Positions 54,341 to 64,000 of a stretch of 64,000 nt of DNA are shown here, piece after piece. Every line of letters begins with the position of its first letter. Position 1 is the stretch's first letter. This DNA comes from Acanthaster planci. Its lineage: Eukaryota > Echinodermata > Asteroidea > Valvatida > Acanthasteridae. The position numbers were made by a program, and so were the translations under genes. The stretch is taken from NCBI RefSeq assembly GCF_001949145.1, contig NW_019091363.1, positions 1,972,237 to 2,036,236 on the forward strand, given 5' to 3'. The notes under the pieces were generated by a model, which was not told where the DNA came from, did not search any database, and saw nothing but the letters and a program-made list of their open reading frames with translations.

Positions 54341-56000
54341 CTGACAGACAGACGCTTGCGGGTTTTATACAATTTTTGCGGCGGAATTTTCCCAGGGACA
54401 GCAAACCAAAGAAATTTCTCAAGTGACCTACACCAAATGAATGTACATGTAATGTGTGATGACAGTTTCTAAGAACCGGTTTTTCCCTTTATTTGCAATG
54501 ACATTACTGGGGTTAACCCAACATGGGTGGTTCCGGGCGAGTTTAATGCTGCGAGGCGTGCAGCAGGGCGGATTTAATTCATTCCCTCAGTGAATGGCTT
54601 TCTGCCCATGACTTCGCAGAATAAGGGGATTCCCCGAATGAGAAATGGCCGAATAGCGCGGGCTGGCTTGTTCACGTGACGATATTGGCTTATATTTATG
54701 TGCCCTTGTTACATGTACCTCGCTTTCCGTGTGCAGGATACATGAACTGTACATACGGGAGGCCTGCGTGCGCACATCATGATCATAAACTACATGTAAT
54801 CGGTACCAATTTTGTCGCAGAAATAGCTTGTATTCCTAGGTTGGAAAGGTCGGGGGCAGCAAAATAGTTATGAACGAAGACTGGGTTGGATTTGTTTTTG
54901 CGGAAATTCAGTCGTAGTTCTTGCTCGTCGTTGTTTCTAACGTTAGATGATCAACTTGTAAAAGGTAAGATTTGGCAATGCTCATTCATTCTATATGTAC
55001 TTCTAAAGTCAATCTTAATGAGTAGGTTTTCGACTCGGAAGATTCAGTTGAGTCTGACAAATGATAGATTCGTGCTTTGACGCGTGCCTGTGCCGCAGTG
55101 CATTGAGCACGTCAGTGGGAAAACATTTTTAGCTAACCTGTCATGGAAAAATGGGCGTTAAGCAATGGAGCGGATGTGTTCATTAAATTAATGTTACTAT
55201 GGTGGCAAGGCATCAGTGGAAATGTGTCGAATGGCTGGGCACGATTAACATGCATTGTACGATACCGGTGGATTTTTTCCTGGCCTTCTTAGACGGAAAA
55301 ATTTATCATTGGAGAATAAATCTTCAAAAGCATATATGCAGGTTGATTTAGTTGATATCTTATCCATCCAGTCATCTGTTTAATAAAGTCATGATTTCCA
55401 GCTAGTGCAGGATGAGAATTAAAATCTGAAAATTGTGAATGAGTATTTTTGAACTCAGCGCTTAAAACGAACTTGCAAGGAAGTTAAATCTTTCGGAATA
55501 GCCTACAGAATATAGGGGAAAACAGAAGGATAAAACCCGATGAGGTTCAGGTATTTACATGGATAAATGGGTAAATTTTACTTTTAAAATGAAATGGTCT
55601 TCAATTCAGTTTGAATTATGGCGTAGAACATTATAGGCTATCCCTACCTTTTATTCAGGGCGACAGCATCATGATGGAGTCTGTGGTCAATATTAACGAT
55701 AAAACTGTGGAAGTAGATACCGAATCAATCATGATAGCATATAACGACTGTCGATTGAAAAAAATGGGTTCACAAGCTTTGAGATTCTGCTATACAGCCC
55801 TATCCTTTGTATACCCGTGAAAACAATCAACATACTTGAATGTGGACTCGACGAACGGGGATTTAATAAACTTTATAACGGAAACTTTGGTTCAAAAAAA
55901 ATAACACTTGTTAACTATACACCAACCATCTGGCAGCTTTAATTTATTCATCTTAAAATCCCAGATATTTTAAATTGTGTTGCATTAATTTTTTTTATAA

Positions 56001-56227
56001 GGGTAATTGTAGAATTTAGGGGTAATTTTTTTCCTGTCCCTGTCTCATTTGACATATGCAAGTAAGTTCAGAACACATTTTCTAATTTCCAAGAGTGATA
56101 AATTAATGCACAAATAGTGATAGTTTGAAATCAATTCCGGTGATATTTCCATGTCAAATAACAAAAGTCAGTGTAACAGGGACAAACAAACGTCACACTT
56201 TTGGACCCCTAATTTCTGTAATTACCC
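56001..56227. mobile_element. MITE with GGGTAATT ends
   Basis: Left gggtaattgtagaatttagg is mirrored at the right end by cctaatttctgtaattaccc. The second inverted block tgtccctg/cagggaca lies further in. Absent from unit 1. Confidence 0.72.
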
Positions 56228-56300
56228 ATCACCATAATTATCTACCCTACTGGTTAAAAAGAGCACATGCAACCTTGTCCCATATTTAAGGATGTAAAGA

Positions 56301-56865
56301 GTTACAGAAATTGAAAACATTTAGTTCACGTGAAGTATTTCAAAATAACAATAAATACGTAACCATTTCAAAAACATCATACACTTAATGTTTACCCCAT
56401 GAATTGTGACCCCGAAATGAATAAAAAAGATCCTGCGTTTCTCCGCCGACAAAAAAAAATCCCCTTTTGGTCGTTCGCACTCCGAGGCTTATTGGATGAC
56501 GTCATCGCCAGAACGCTGATAAGCACATTGTACATGTACATGCCAGCGTACATGTACATGTACATGTACATTGCGCACAGTACACGCAGTAGTGCACCCC
56601 TGCAGTAGACCACAATGTGTTTGATGTAGCTTGGCCCACAGGCAAACACTGCCTAAGTTCAAGAAATACATGGTAGGACTGTGCCTTTTAATTTCTACCT
56701 TCTAAGGGCCAAAGGGGATTTTTTGTGAACGAGGAAATGCAGGATCTTCTTATTCATTTTGGGGTCACAGTTAATGGGGTAAACGTTAAATTTACGACGT
56801 TTTTGCCGTATTTATTGTTATTTTGAAATACTTTACGGGAACTAAATGTTTTCAATTTCTGTTAC
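56301..56865. mobile_element. foldback element with ~160-bp inverted arms
   Basis: Arms 56301-56470 and 56709-56865 are inverted copies: gttacagaaattgaaaacat on the left, atgttttcaatttctgttac on the right. The ~240-bp spacer holds an acatgtacatgtacatg microsatellite (56530-56572). Confidence 0.88.
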
Positions 56866-57248
56866 CCTTCAATGGGTCCGCATAACGTATACTGGTATCC
56901 TGTTTACGAATTAGGTTCTTGACATGATACTGTTGTCTTTTGAGTAAGCAGGTCTGCCCCAGCCTTGGAATCCACAAGGCTGCAGAATTTCACTTTTACT
57001 GTCAGTTTCTTTCGAAGACAGTAATTGTTATTGAGCTCAAACTTCAGCAGGTTGATTTTTGCATCAGGTTTCTTTTTGAGCTTTCGGGAGCTACCGTTCC
57101 TATAATCGGTTTGTAAAAGTATTTGTAATGAATGCATTCTTCTGGTCTGCAAAGCTGTCCAAGTAGTAAGCACATAAAAGCAATCAACCAGACAAGTGGT
57201 TCCTGCTTGACTTACCTGTTTCCTTATTTATAACTTTTTGGGCAGATC

Positions 57249-58742
57249 ATGGATCTCCAAGTGTCCAACGCCAACGTTGTTTCAGAATTTTGTCGTCAAA
57301 TCTTATCAGATATCCTGGATGAACTTGTGAATCAGGTTCCCGATGGATTGACATCCAACACTGACAAAGTCCAGCAGTCGCTGAGAAACATCTCCAATTT
57401 GTACAAAACAGGACTCAGATATGCCAGTTCAGACTTCCGTTCCGATTGGAACGATCCCGCGAATCGCTGCGCTTATGTGTTTGTGTACTTGATGCAGCAT
57501 TGCTATCTTGTGAACGGCTCGCTGCAGTACTCAGACGTGGTTGCAAAAAGTTGGCGCAACAAGAGCAACTTGAAGGTGTGCAGCATCGGAGGCGGGCCTG
57601 GGTCCGACCTGGTGGGCGTGACAATCTTCCTCCGTGAGAACAGAATCTTTCCTCCTTCGCTGGAGTGTCTGGTCTTGGATCTGTATCCCACTTGGAAAGA
57701 CACCTGGGATACGATATACCATCACTTACCGGAGAGCTTCACCGTGAATTACCGGGAATGTGACTTGGTGAGAGATACGAAGCTTCGCAGTCAGGATCTG
57801 CAGTTTGTCAAACGGGCTGATATTCTGACTCTGTCCAAGTCTTTCTCGGCAGTGGCTGCTTTCTTCCGGAAAGACCGGTCTAGTGGTAATTTTCTGCGAG
57901 ATATCCTTCGGGAGGCAAAGCCAGGCTGCTTCGTGCTGTACATCGATAACGATTACGAATCAGGTTGTACTGAATTCCAACAGAACTTTGCATCCCCAGC
58001 TGGTCTGGCCTTAGTCTTTCAATTCCGCGGCAAACCCACGTTGCCTAAAGGAGAATATTCCTTTCCCATCAGAAAGTACTGCCGACTTTTTGATTTTAGT
58101 CCGATGCGAAACTGTGAGGTGGTCATCCAACTCTTCCGAAAGAAGGGATCAATTGAATCCGTTTTAGCCATCAGAGACGAGAATAACCCAACCGGCAACA
58201 AGTTAGCGAGGATCGCCTCCAAGCAGACAGCTGTGCCCCAAACGCGCCCCTCAGTAACCGTCGCAAACCCATTATGGGGTATTTGTTCGTCCCAGGCCGT
58301 GACTTCTGCCTCCAGCAGTTCTCGCAGAATGGACATGACGCCTCAGGTGAGCACAACTCAATCCATAACAGCTCATCCCAATTACAATCGACCGGCTTAT
58401 ACCAACTTTTACCAGCTGTATGGAATCTCCTCTTCCGCGCAGGAACCACCGAGAAGCACTATTACAAGGTCCGTGGGCCATAAATCCCCTACAGATCCTC
58501 GCGATATCAGAATCTCTGCCAGCCCCTCCAACCCCAAACCAACCAGAGAATCAAAACGGGAATTAAGCCCGCTCGGACCGCTCACACAAACACCCTCCGG
58601 CGAAACTCGTCGGCACAGACCCGTTCATGTGTCAACCACCAGCCTCCGAACGACGAACAGCGGCCGCCACGGGGCATCGAGACAAAATTACAATGATGAA
58701 GTTAAAGTCAGAATGTGCTGTCCGGCATGCTCGATTTTGTGA
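57249..58742 (+). CDS. CaaX-ended methyltransferase-like protein, copy 2 (497 aa)
   Basis: Paralogue of 49844-51013 with the same architecture: helical start (1-66), then SAM-loop IGGGPGSD at 113-120, LDLYPTW from 143, CDLVRD from 171, ADILTLSKSFSAV from 190, PGCFVLYIDN 225-234, and a basic FRKKGS at 296-301. Residues 63-157 are identical to copy 1. The tail (302-497) is ~110 residues longer, rich in Ser/Thr/Pro and probably disordered. It ends MCCPACSIL, so the CaaX box (C494-S-I-L497) and the Cys pair 490-491 are kept. ATG 57249 follows the same GGGCAG acceptor (57240-57245) as copy 1. AATAAA at 59351 is a possible polyadenylation signal. Methyl transfer itself is unproven; the family could be a non-catalytic SAM binder. 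Confidence 0.9.
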   Translation: MDLQVSNANVVSEFCRQILSDILDELVNQVPDGLTSNTDKVQQSLRNISNLYKTGLRYASSDFRSDWNDPANRCAYVFVYLMQHCYLVNGSLQYSDVVAKSWRNKSNLKVCSIGGGPGSDLVGVTIFLRENRIFPPSLECLVLDLYPTWKDTWDTIYHHLPESFTVNYRECDLVRDTKLRSQDLQFVKRADILTLSKSFSAVAAFFRKDRSSGNFLRDILREAKPGCFVLYIDNDYESGCTEFQQNFASPAGLALVFQFRGKPTLPKGEYSFPIRKYCRLFDFSPMRNCEVVIQLFRKKGSIESVLAIRDENNPTGNKLARIASKQTAVPQTRPSVTVANPLWGICSSQAVTSASSSSRRMDMTPQVSTTQSITAHPNYNRPAYTNFYQLYGISSSAQEPPRSTITRSVGHKSPTDPRDIRISASPSNPKPTRESKRELSPLGPLTQTPSGETRRHRPVHVSTTSLRTTNSGRHGASRQNYNDEVKVRMCCPACSIL

Positions 58743-60134
58743 TCCCCTCTCTTTTATTGCGTCATTACAATTATTAACACAGGTTTTCCAAATGGAATTG
58801 ATTTGGAATTCGGTTGTACTGTTGCAGCTTTAGTCGTGAGTCGATACATACAATAACCTTCCTATCATCCACCCCCTTTTTTTTCTGAGGAGTCATTTTT
58901 GGATTTTACAAATTCACATTTATGCTTTGTTTTTATAGCCTAAAATCTGCGCTTTATTTGACATATGACATCAGGGTGTGGAGATTAAGAGGTAGGTTTA
59001 ATTGAAACATGGGGTGACGTTTAAACACACCTATGCTTTTTACATTATTGTGTTTTTGATAGGGCAGAGCATTTTTGTGACTGCTGGCTATTATGGCTGC
59101 TAGAATTTCATACCACCGTCTGTGAATCAAGTATGTAAACTGTTACCGCAACAATTACGTTTTGGCAGCCTGCGTAGAAAATGGGACAGTTCGCAAAAGT
59201 GGCACCATTGGCACGTCTGAATACGCGCCACTTTACAAACTCTCACTTTTTAATTTGGTCGATGATATCGGGGGAATGTATACAAAAGAGGAACGATGCT
59301 CTCACTCTTTTTGGATTCAAATGGTCATTAGTCCATTCCTTCCTTTTCAGAATAAAGTATTAAGGCACAGAAAGGTAAAGGCGAAGATTGTATACTGTAT
59401 AGTGCTCATCATATTGTAGGTAAAACGTCTTGAATGCTTCGTTTTGGCCCTTCGAATGATGTTGCCTCTGAATTAAGCAATACACACACACGTATATTAG
59501 AATGTACCGTTCTTGCTCGACCGGCAAAGAGCTGCATATAACAGAAGAATACGTATTTTAATCTTTGTATAAAGACAGATTTGTAGTTGAATGCAGCTTT
59601 CGATTCCTGCAAATTCCAGAAATTAAAGCAAGAAGGAAAAAAATAATCCTTTCAAACGAATTCACAGTGGGCCCTCCACCATGTTGTCAGTTAATCTTTG
59701 AAATGTTGTATCACCAAGTCTTGCATTCAGTGTGTTCTTATTAAACATAAAACAATGTATATATTTCATTTCATTCTTTATTATTTTTTTCCACATCACT
59801 TGACACATTTTCAATACATACAATTATATTCCGGAGTTATTCATAATGACATGGACGGAGATCTCCAAAAGCAATGATTGTCAAGTAAGGATCTCCCTAC
59901 TGAAAGCTAAAATTTTACTTTGAACCTTAACTGAAAAAAATTACATTATGCACTTAAACACGTAAAAAAATTAATTAAAAAAAAGCTAAACTATCGACAA
60001 AACCAAACTTCTGTCAAAGAGGTGGAAGAATGCTAAAAATTGTTGGCACATGTAGGCCTACATGTTCATGTTAGCCTGCAATATTATTCAGAATTCAAGT
60101 AATTGACAAAAGATAATTTTAAGTTTTTTAAGAT

Positions 60135-60612
60135 TTAAACAAGGGGAGACTGTGAATTATGTAGGGAATTCCAGTACTTGGGGTCTTGATGACGAATTGT
60201 CTTTTGGAAAATGGTCGTTCTCTCAAATAAAGAGAGAAATTCTTTAGACTCTCTTGTAAAATAATGGTGAATAGTTTCATTTCTACAAAATATTTTATTA
60301 ATTGTAGTTGGGAGGGAATTGTTACTTAAACAGTATATAAAGGTTCCGAGTTGAAGAGAGTAAATGTTGCTGACCTTAAGAGTTTTGTGTCTGTAAAAAA
60401 GAACTTGTATGTTCTGACATATTGACAAAATTAATTGCCTTTAGAGCTCGTTTTAGTAAGCTATGAATTCTGCTAATGTGCTCAACAGCATAATTTCGCC
60501 AGAATCCCATATTTTAAATATGGCAACATTAATGAATTATACAGCACGAAGAGGACTTTCTTTGGGAAGAAGGCTTTGAGCTTACTAATGATACCAATAT
60601 TTCTTGAAATGA
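60135..60612 (-). mobile_element. non-LTR retrotransposon relic (RT C-terminal part)
   Basis: Minus strand reads ISRNIGIISKLKAFFPKKVL, FVLYNSLMLPYLKYGILAK, then after frameshifts LKVSNIYSLQLGTFIYCLSN and IHHYFTRESKEF, RHQDPKYWNSL. These are the standard C-terminal motifs of non-LTR reverse transcriptase ORF2. Broken and short, so inactive. Confidence 0.88.
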
Positions 60613-61800
60613 TAGTACTTATATTATTGATATGAGTACATGTATTTTATACATACAAATCAGAATAAAGATAAAACTTTATATTATTCACTTATTTAGT
60701 TTGCTTCAAAATTACAATCTTAGTAAATGCAGGTCTTAACAATTCAAGCAATACATAATGTACTGACTGGAGACCACTTCGCAAACTATGCGCTGGACTT
60801 TACAGCGTTTTGATTCTTTTTGCGTTTATGTGATGATTTTTATTCAAGCGTAAGTACATGTACCAGGTGTAAATGTTTTAATGTAAAATTGTTGTAAAAT
60901 GTAATGGACCATTCCACGTGTAGCATGCTTCTGCATTTAACAGTAATCCGAAATACTGAATGTAAAAATACAACAGAAAACTCTTCATGAGATTTTGCCA
61001 GACCAATTAAAGTAGCTCTCAAGTGAAACAAACGTTTCATTTTCTGCTTTTGAAAAAAAGTTTAAACAGTAAGTTGCTTCTTGCGTATACATCGACTTAA
61101 TCTTTTTGTGTCCATTTTTGTAACCATATATTCCAATGCAAAATGGGTGCGGTTTGCACTTTGTAATGACACTTTTTATGCACTTCAACCTTGAGACACC
61201 TATCCATGTGAAGAACAGTGTGAACACACGAAGACAATCCGCTTGTGGTATTTACATCTATTGTAAACACACAAATCTCTGCTATAGAAAATATAAAAAT
61301 AAAATGTTAAGAGGTGATTTATAGATCAGAGTCCACGTTGGATCCAGCACAGTTGACACGTGCAGGTAGTTTCCTGATGAGGTACTTAGTAAGTGCGTAG
61401 AAATGTTTGAACTGGTGTATTTTTGCAAATCTTGCATTTCATGACTACAGTTCAATTATACATTCAACAAAGGACGAATGACCAGGATGAGTTCGATGGC
61501 AGTGAGCCTTCCGACGGCCAAGATAGATGAATCTGTTGACCGTGATTATGTTGACGGTCAATGTGTTTCGTGGCATTCATCCCATGTGTTTGTGTTTTTT
61601 CATTTTCCTCTGGACCAGCTGCATTCTTTCAGTTTTCTTGTCGCGTATTTTTGGAGGATTTGTGTTAAGAGAGACGTTTTGGGGTGTAAGGACGTATCCA
61701 GGCTTTCATTATCATTGTGTGAGGAATGTCATGCATATTGTACATATAATTGTGAGTATGCTGGTGTGTAGCAACAGCGCCATCATGCGGTGGCAGGGGC

Positions 61801-61860
61801 ATTCCTCATGTTTGCCGTCGCCTCCGCTGTTGGCTTGTCTACTGTGTAAATTTAAATAGG
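61801..61860 (+). repeat. 60-bp repeated segment, copy 1
   Basis: attcctcatgtttgccgtcg onward recurs at 62728-62786 with about 8 substitutions. Both end in aaatttaaatag. Confidence 0.8.
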
Positions 61861-62727
61861 TAAATTTGACTTTTCTTGGGCTTGTAAATTTCATGTTAAT
61901 CATCGAATGGGTTTCCAGGGGAGTGGAAGAATTGTTAGACATCGTGGGAAGGGTATAAACACATTATTTTATGGGTAAATTGGGCAAATGGTTTTGTTAC
62001 CCTCGGGCGGTAAAATAATGGCGGCCTTACTGCAGTGTGCTCAGACAAGTCAGACAAGTCAGACAATGAATGTATATATAAATATATCTGTATCGACATC
62101 CATGGTGCCGAGACCAAAACTATGAGTAGGATCTATGGTGGAGTAATTATTTGGGGTTATGTAGTTTAGATCATTTAATGAAGGAAGCTACTGGTTTCGC
62201 ATAAGTGTATATTACTTGCATGTACATGTACAGGCACATGTTGGGCAAATTGTGACATATAAATTAATGAGACGGGCACATGTACTTGAGGATTAAGTGA
62301 CGTGTAAATCCCTTGCTTATTGGAGATGATTATTGCTTTAATTTTGAAATTGTTTGGAATGAATGGACTTCAATCATATTAGATTCTATCTCTAAGGTAC
62401 ACAGTAATTAAAGACTAATCTTCCCAGTACTTGAGGGATATTGATTTATAGTCTTTATTCCAATGTACATGTAATTTTAAGATTGGATAATGACAATAGG
62501 GTGAACTCTTTGTTATTTCCATCAGGAGGAAGTCCACAGTGTGAATTTAATTTTCTTGGCGATTAATTTGGAAGGAGTAGAGTAGATAAATTGTTTTTCC
62601 AGACATTTCCAATTTCATCATTTTAGGGCCAAACTGTGCCATTTCAATACATTCAGATTATACATGTATAATTCCTGCCATTCACCTAGAAAGAACAATT
62701 AACTTAAGTTGTGTTTCTTTTTCTTAA

Positions 62728-62786
62728 ATTCCTCATGTTTGCTGTCACCTCCGCTGTTGGCCTGTCTACTGCTGAAATTTAAATAG
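62728..62786 (+). repeat. 60-bp repeated segment, copy 2
   Basis: Second copy of the segment at 61801-61860; several differences fall on third positions of a frame starting atgtttgc. Confidence 0.8.
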
Positions 62787-62934
62787 CAATAACACCAGCA
62801 GAGATCCCAGCCCAGGTTGTTCTGGTGTGCCTGTTCATGCGCACCCCCACCAGATAGCACCCCTCCCACAATTGGAATATCAGAACAATCACTAAATTAT
62901 CAAATTTAAGTCTCAGATGACGGTGGTTTCCGTC

Positions 62935-63050
62935 TCGATGGCGGCCATATTGAACGCCCTGAAGTTTACTGACACGCATGCGCAGTACCCACAATCCTTT
63001 AAAAATGCAACTCCGAGCATTCGTTAGAGCCCGGAAGTGGTGCGTAATTT
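62935..63050. promoter_or_regulatory. promoter-like motif cluster (YY1, NRF1, ZNF143-like, ETS)
   Basis: Within ~115 bp lie gatggcggccatattg (YY1-type), gcatgcgcagt (NRF1 half palindrome), acccacaatcc (ZNF143/Staf-like) and cccggaagtgg (ETS/GABP). This is the usual make-up of a TATA-less housekeeping promoter. The gene it would serve is not visible. Confidence 0.5.
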
Positions 63051-63209
63051 GTTTTGTCCATGCAGTACGTGCAATGCTGGCGGTGGCCGTCATTGACCCT
63101 TCTGATCTCCGTATATGCTTACTCCTTGTGCATTTTAGCTCCATGTCTTGACTAAATAATTATTTATATTTAAATCTGTTCATCCAATAGCGCATTTAGC
63201 GCCAATTGC

Positions 63210-63405
63210 AGGATGGTAATGAGTGAAGGCAATGAAGAAATGTTCAGATTTAGAGGTGGGAGGAAAACCCATGATAGGTGTTTTGGGGAAAACCCACGGA
63301 CTCAGGTAGGGACTGAAAACCCAATCCACATTATGGACTGAGCCGGATTCGAACCCGGACCGCAGAAGTGGAAGGTGAGGAAAGAAATACTGCGCTACCC
63401 TGACT
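63210..63405 (-). mobile_element. tRNA-derived SINE, copy 3
   Basis: Inverted copy of the family at 23873: head agggtagcgcagtatttctt and B box gggttcgaatcc, body with gggttttcctcccacctcta. Confidence 0.82.
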
Positions 63406-63829
63406 TAACAGTACACAGTGACGTCATAGTCGTGGAGTTGCATGTTCAGGAATAGAGGAGTTTTTACTAGCTGGGACTTAAAAATAATTATAAATATCAT
63501 CGTTTTTAGTATCATAGCTTTTTATAAATTTCTTTAAAATCACTCTTCTTTGTAGACTGCGCTTTATGCAAATATCCTTTTCCGTCTCTGTGGTATTTGT
63601 GTATTAAATACCTAAAAACTCGTTGGAAATATTTTAAAAGGAATTTGTTATAAAATGTAAGACATTTTCCACAATTCATAAAGCATTGTCACTGAATTCT
63701 AATAACCTGAATATTTCCTTTTACTGCTGTGTATCACCAAATTCGTGTGGAAATCAGAACACAAAACACCCGTAAGTTTTGTCAGCCTAAATTTCAGGTA
63801 CTTCTGAAATAAAACAATCTTTTCATTTA

Positions 63830-63980
63830 GTGATTTTCAAAATGTTACACGGTGAACTGTTACTTCAGATCAGCTACGTAAGAAGCTTTTTCAGTTGATA
63901 CTTTTGTAATGGCTTCATGTTTCTCTGCGTCGAATTTCATTTTCGTTATGTGCAACTCATTGTTTGACACGCTCATCTTG
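63830..63980. repeat. segment related to 52560-52770
   Basis: Shares aagaagctttttca--ttgata, gcttcatgttt and ttatgtgcaa in order with the 3' flank of methyltransferase copy 1. Could be the displaced distal part of duplication unit 2, or a dispersed repeat. Confidence 0.55.
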
Positions 63981-64000
63981 TTTAGTAAAGAGGACCGTCA

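Larger units (their letters stand above)
54172..59200 (+). repeat. tandem duplication unit 2
   Basis: Second unit of the ~7.2-kb duplication (see 46988-52200). It contains two inverted-repeat insertions (56001-56227, 56301-56865) that unit 1 lacks, so they came after the duplication. Confidence 0.8.
59201..64000. other. right-hand region without a complete gene
   Basis: Mostly AT-rich. Recognised items: non-LTR relic 60135-60612, repeated 60-bp segment (61801, 62729), promoter-like cluster 62935-63050, SINE 63210-63405 and a terminal match to 52560-52770. Remaining short open frames show no coding signs. Confidence 0.6.

Noticed and set aside
62779-63144. 121-codon minus-strand frame
   Set aside because: Rich in Arg/His from GC-rich promoter-like sequence; no domain and no splice support.

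Overview
The window is animal nuclear DNA: genes split into short exons with GT-AG introns, about 40% GC, many small DNA transposons and tRNA-derived SINEs, and one assembly gap (N run 14089-14647). The repeat content (frequent TAGGCCTA and ACATGTACATGT words) and the level of protein similarity to vertebrates suggest a marine invertebrate deuterostome. I favour an echinoderm, but this is an impression and not a proof.

Left two thirds (1-42937, minus strand): one very large gene, the furry (fry/FRY/FRYL) orthologue, which encodes a HEAT/ARM-repeat scaffold for NDR kinases. I place 42 coding exons, from the ATG at 42937 down to a last visible exon at 293-412. Splice phases agree across almost every junction. 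About 2,400 codons are visible; the C-terminal ~600 residues must lie beyond the left edge. Three defects stand out: an apparent 1-base deletion in the exon at 7136-7305, an unresolved short exon between 14998 and 15765, and the N gap, which probably hides another exon. The introns hold mobile-element relics: hAT-, Tc1-, pogo- and piggyBac-type MITEs, SINEs and minisatellites. One intron also holds two decayed copies of the neighbouring fry exon.

Right third (about 46.9-59.4 kb, plus strand): a tandem duplication of ~7.2 kb. Each unit carries an upstream ATGGCGGC element, an intron, and an intronless coding exon. The exons (49844-51013, 389 aa; 57249-58742, 497 aa) encode close paralogues of an unnamed family. 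The proteins have a class I methyltransferase-like Rossmann core and end in a CaaX-type prenylation box (CTIL, CSIL) with extra cysteines before it. This pair is the most novel content of the window. A 288-bp stretch over the SAM-binding motif differs at only 3 silent sites between copies, while the flanks and tails have diverged, which suggests gene conversion.

Far right (59.4-64 kb): no complete gene. It holds a non-LTR reverse transcriptase relic, a duplicated 60-bp segment, a promoter-like cluster of YY1/NRF1/ETS-type motifs near 62.94-63.05 kb and a SINE. The last 150 bp resemble sequence downstream of the first methyltransferase copy.
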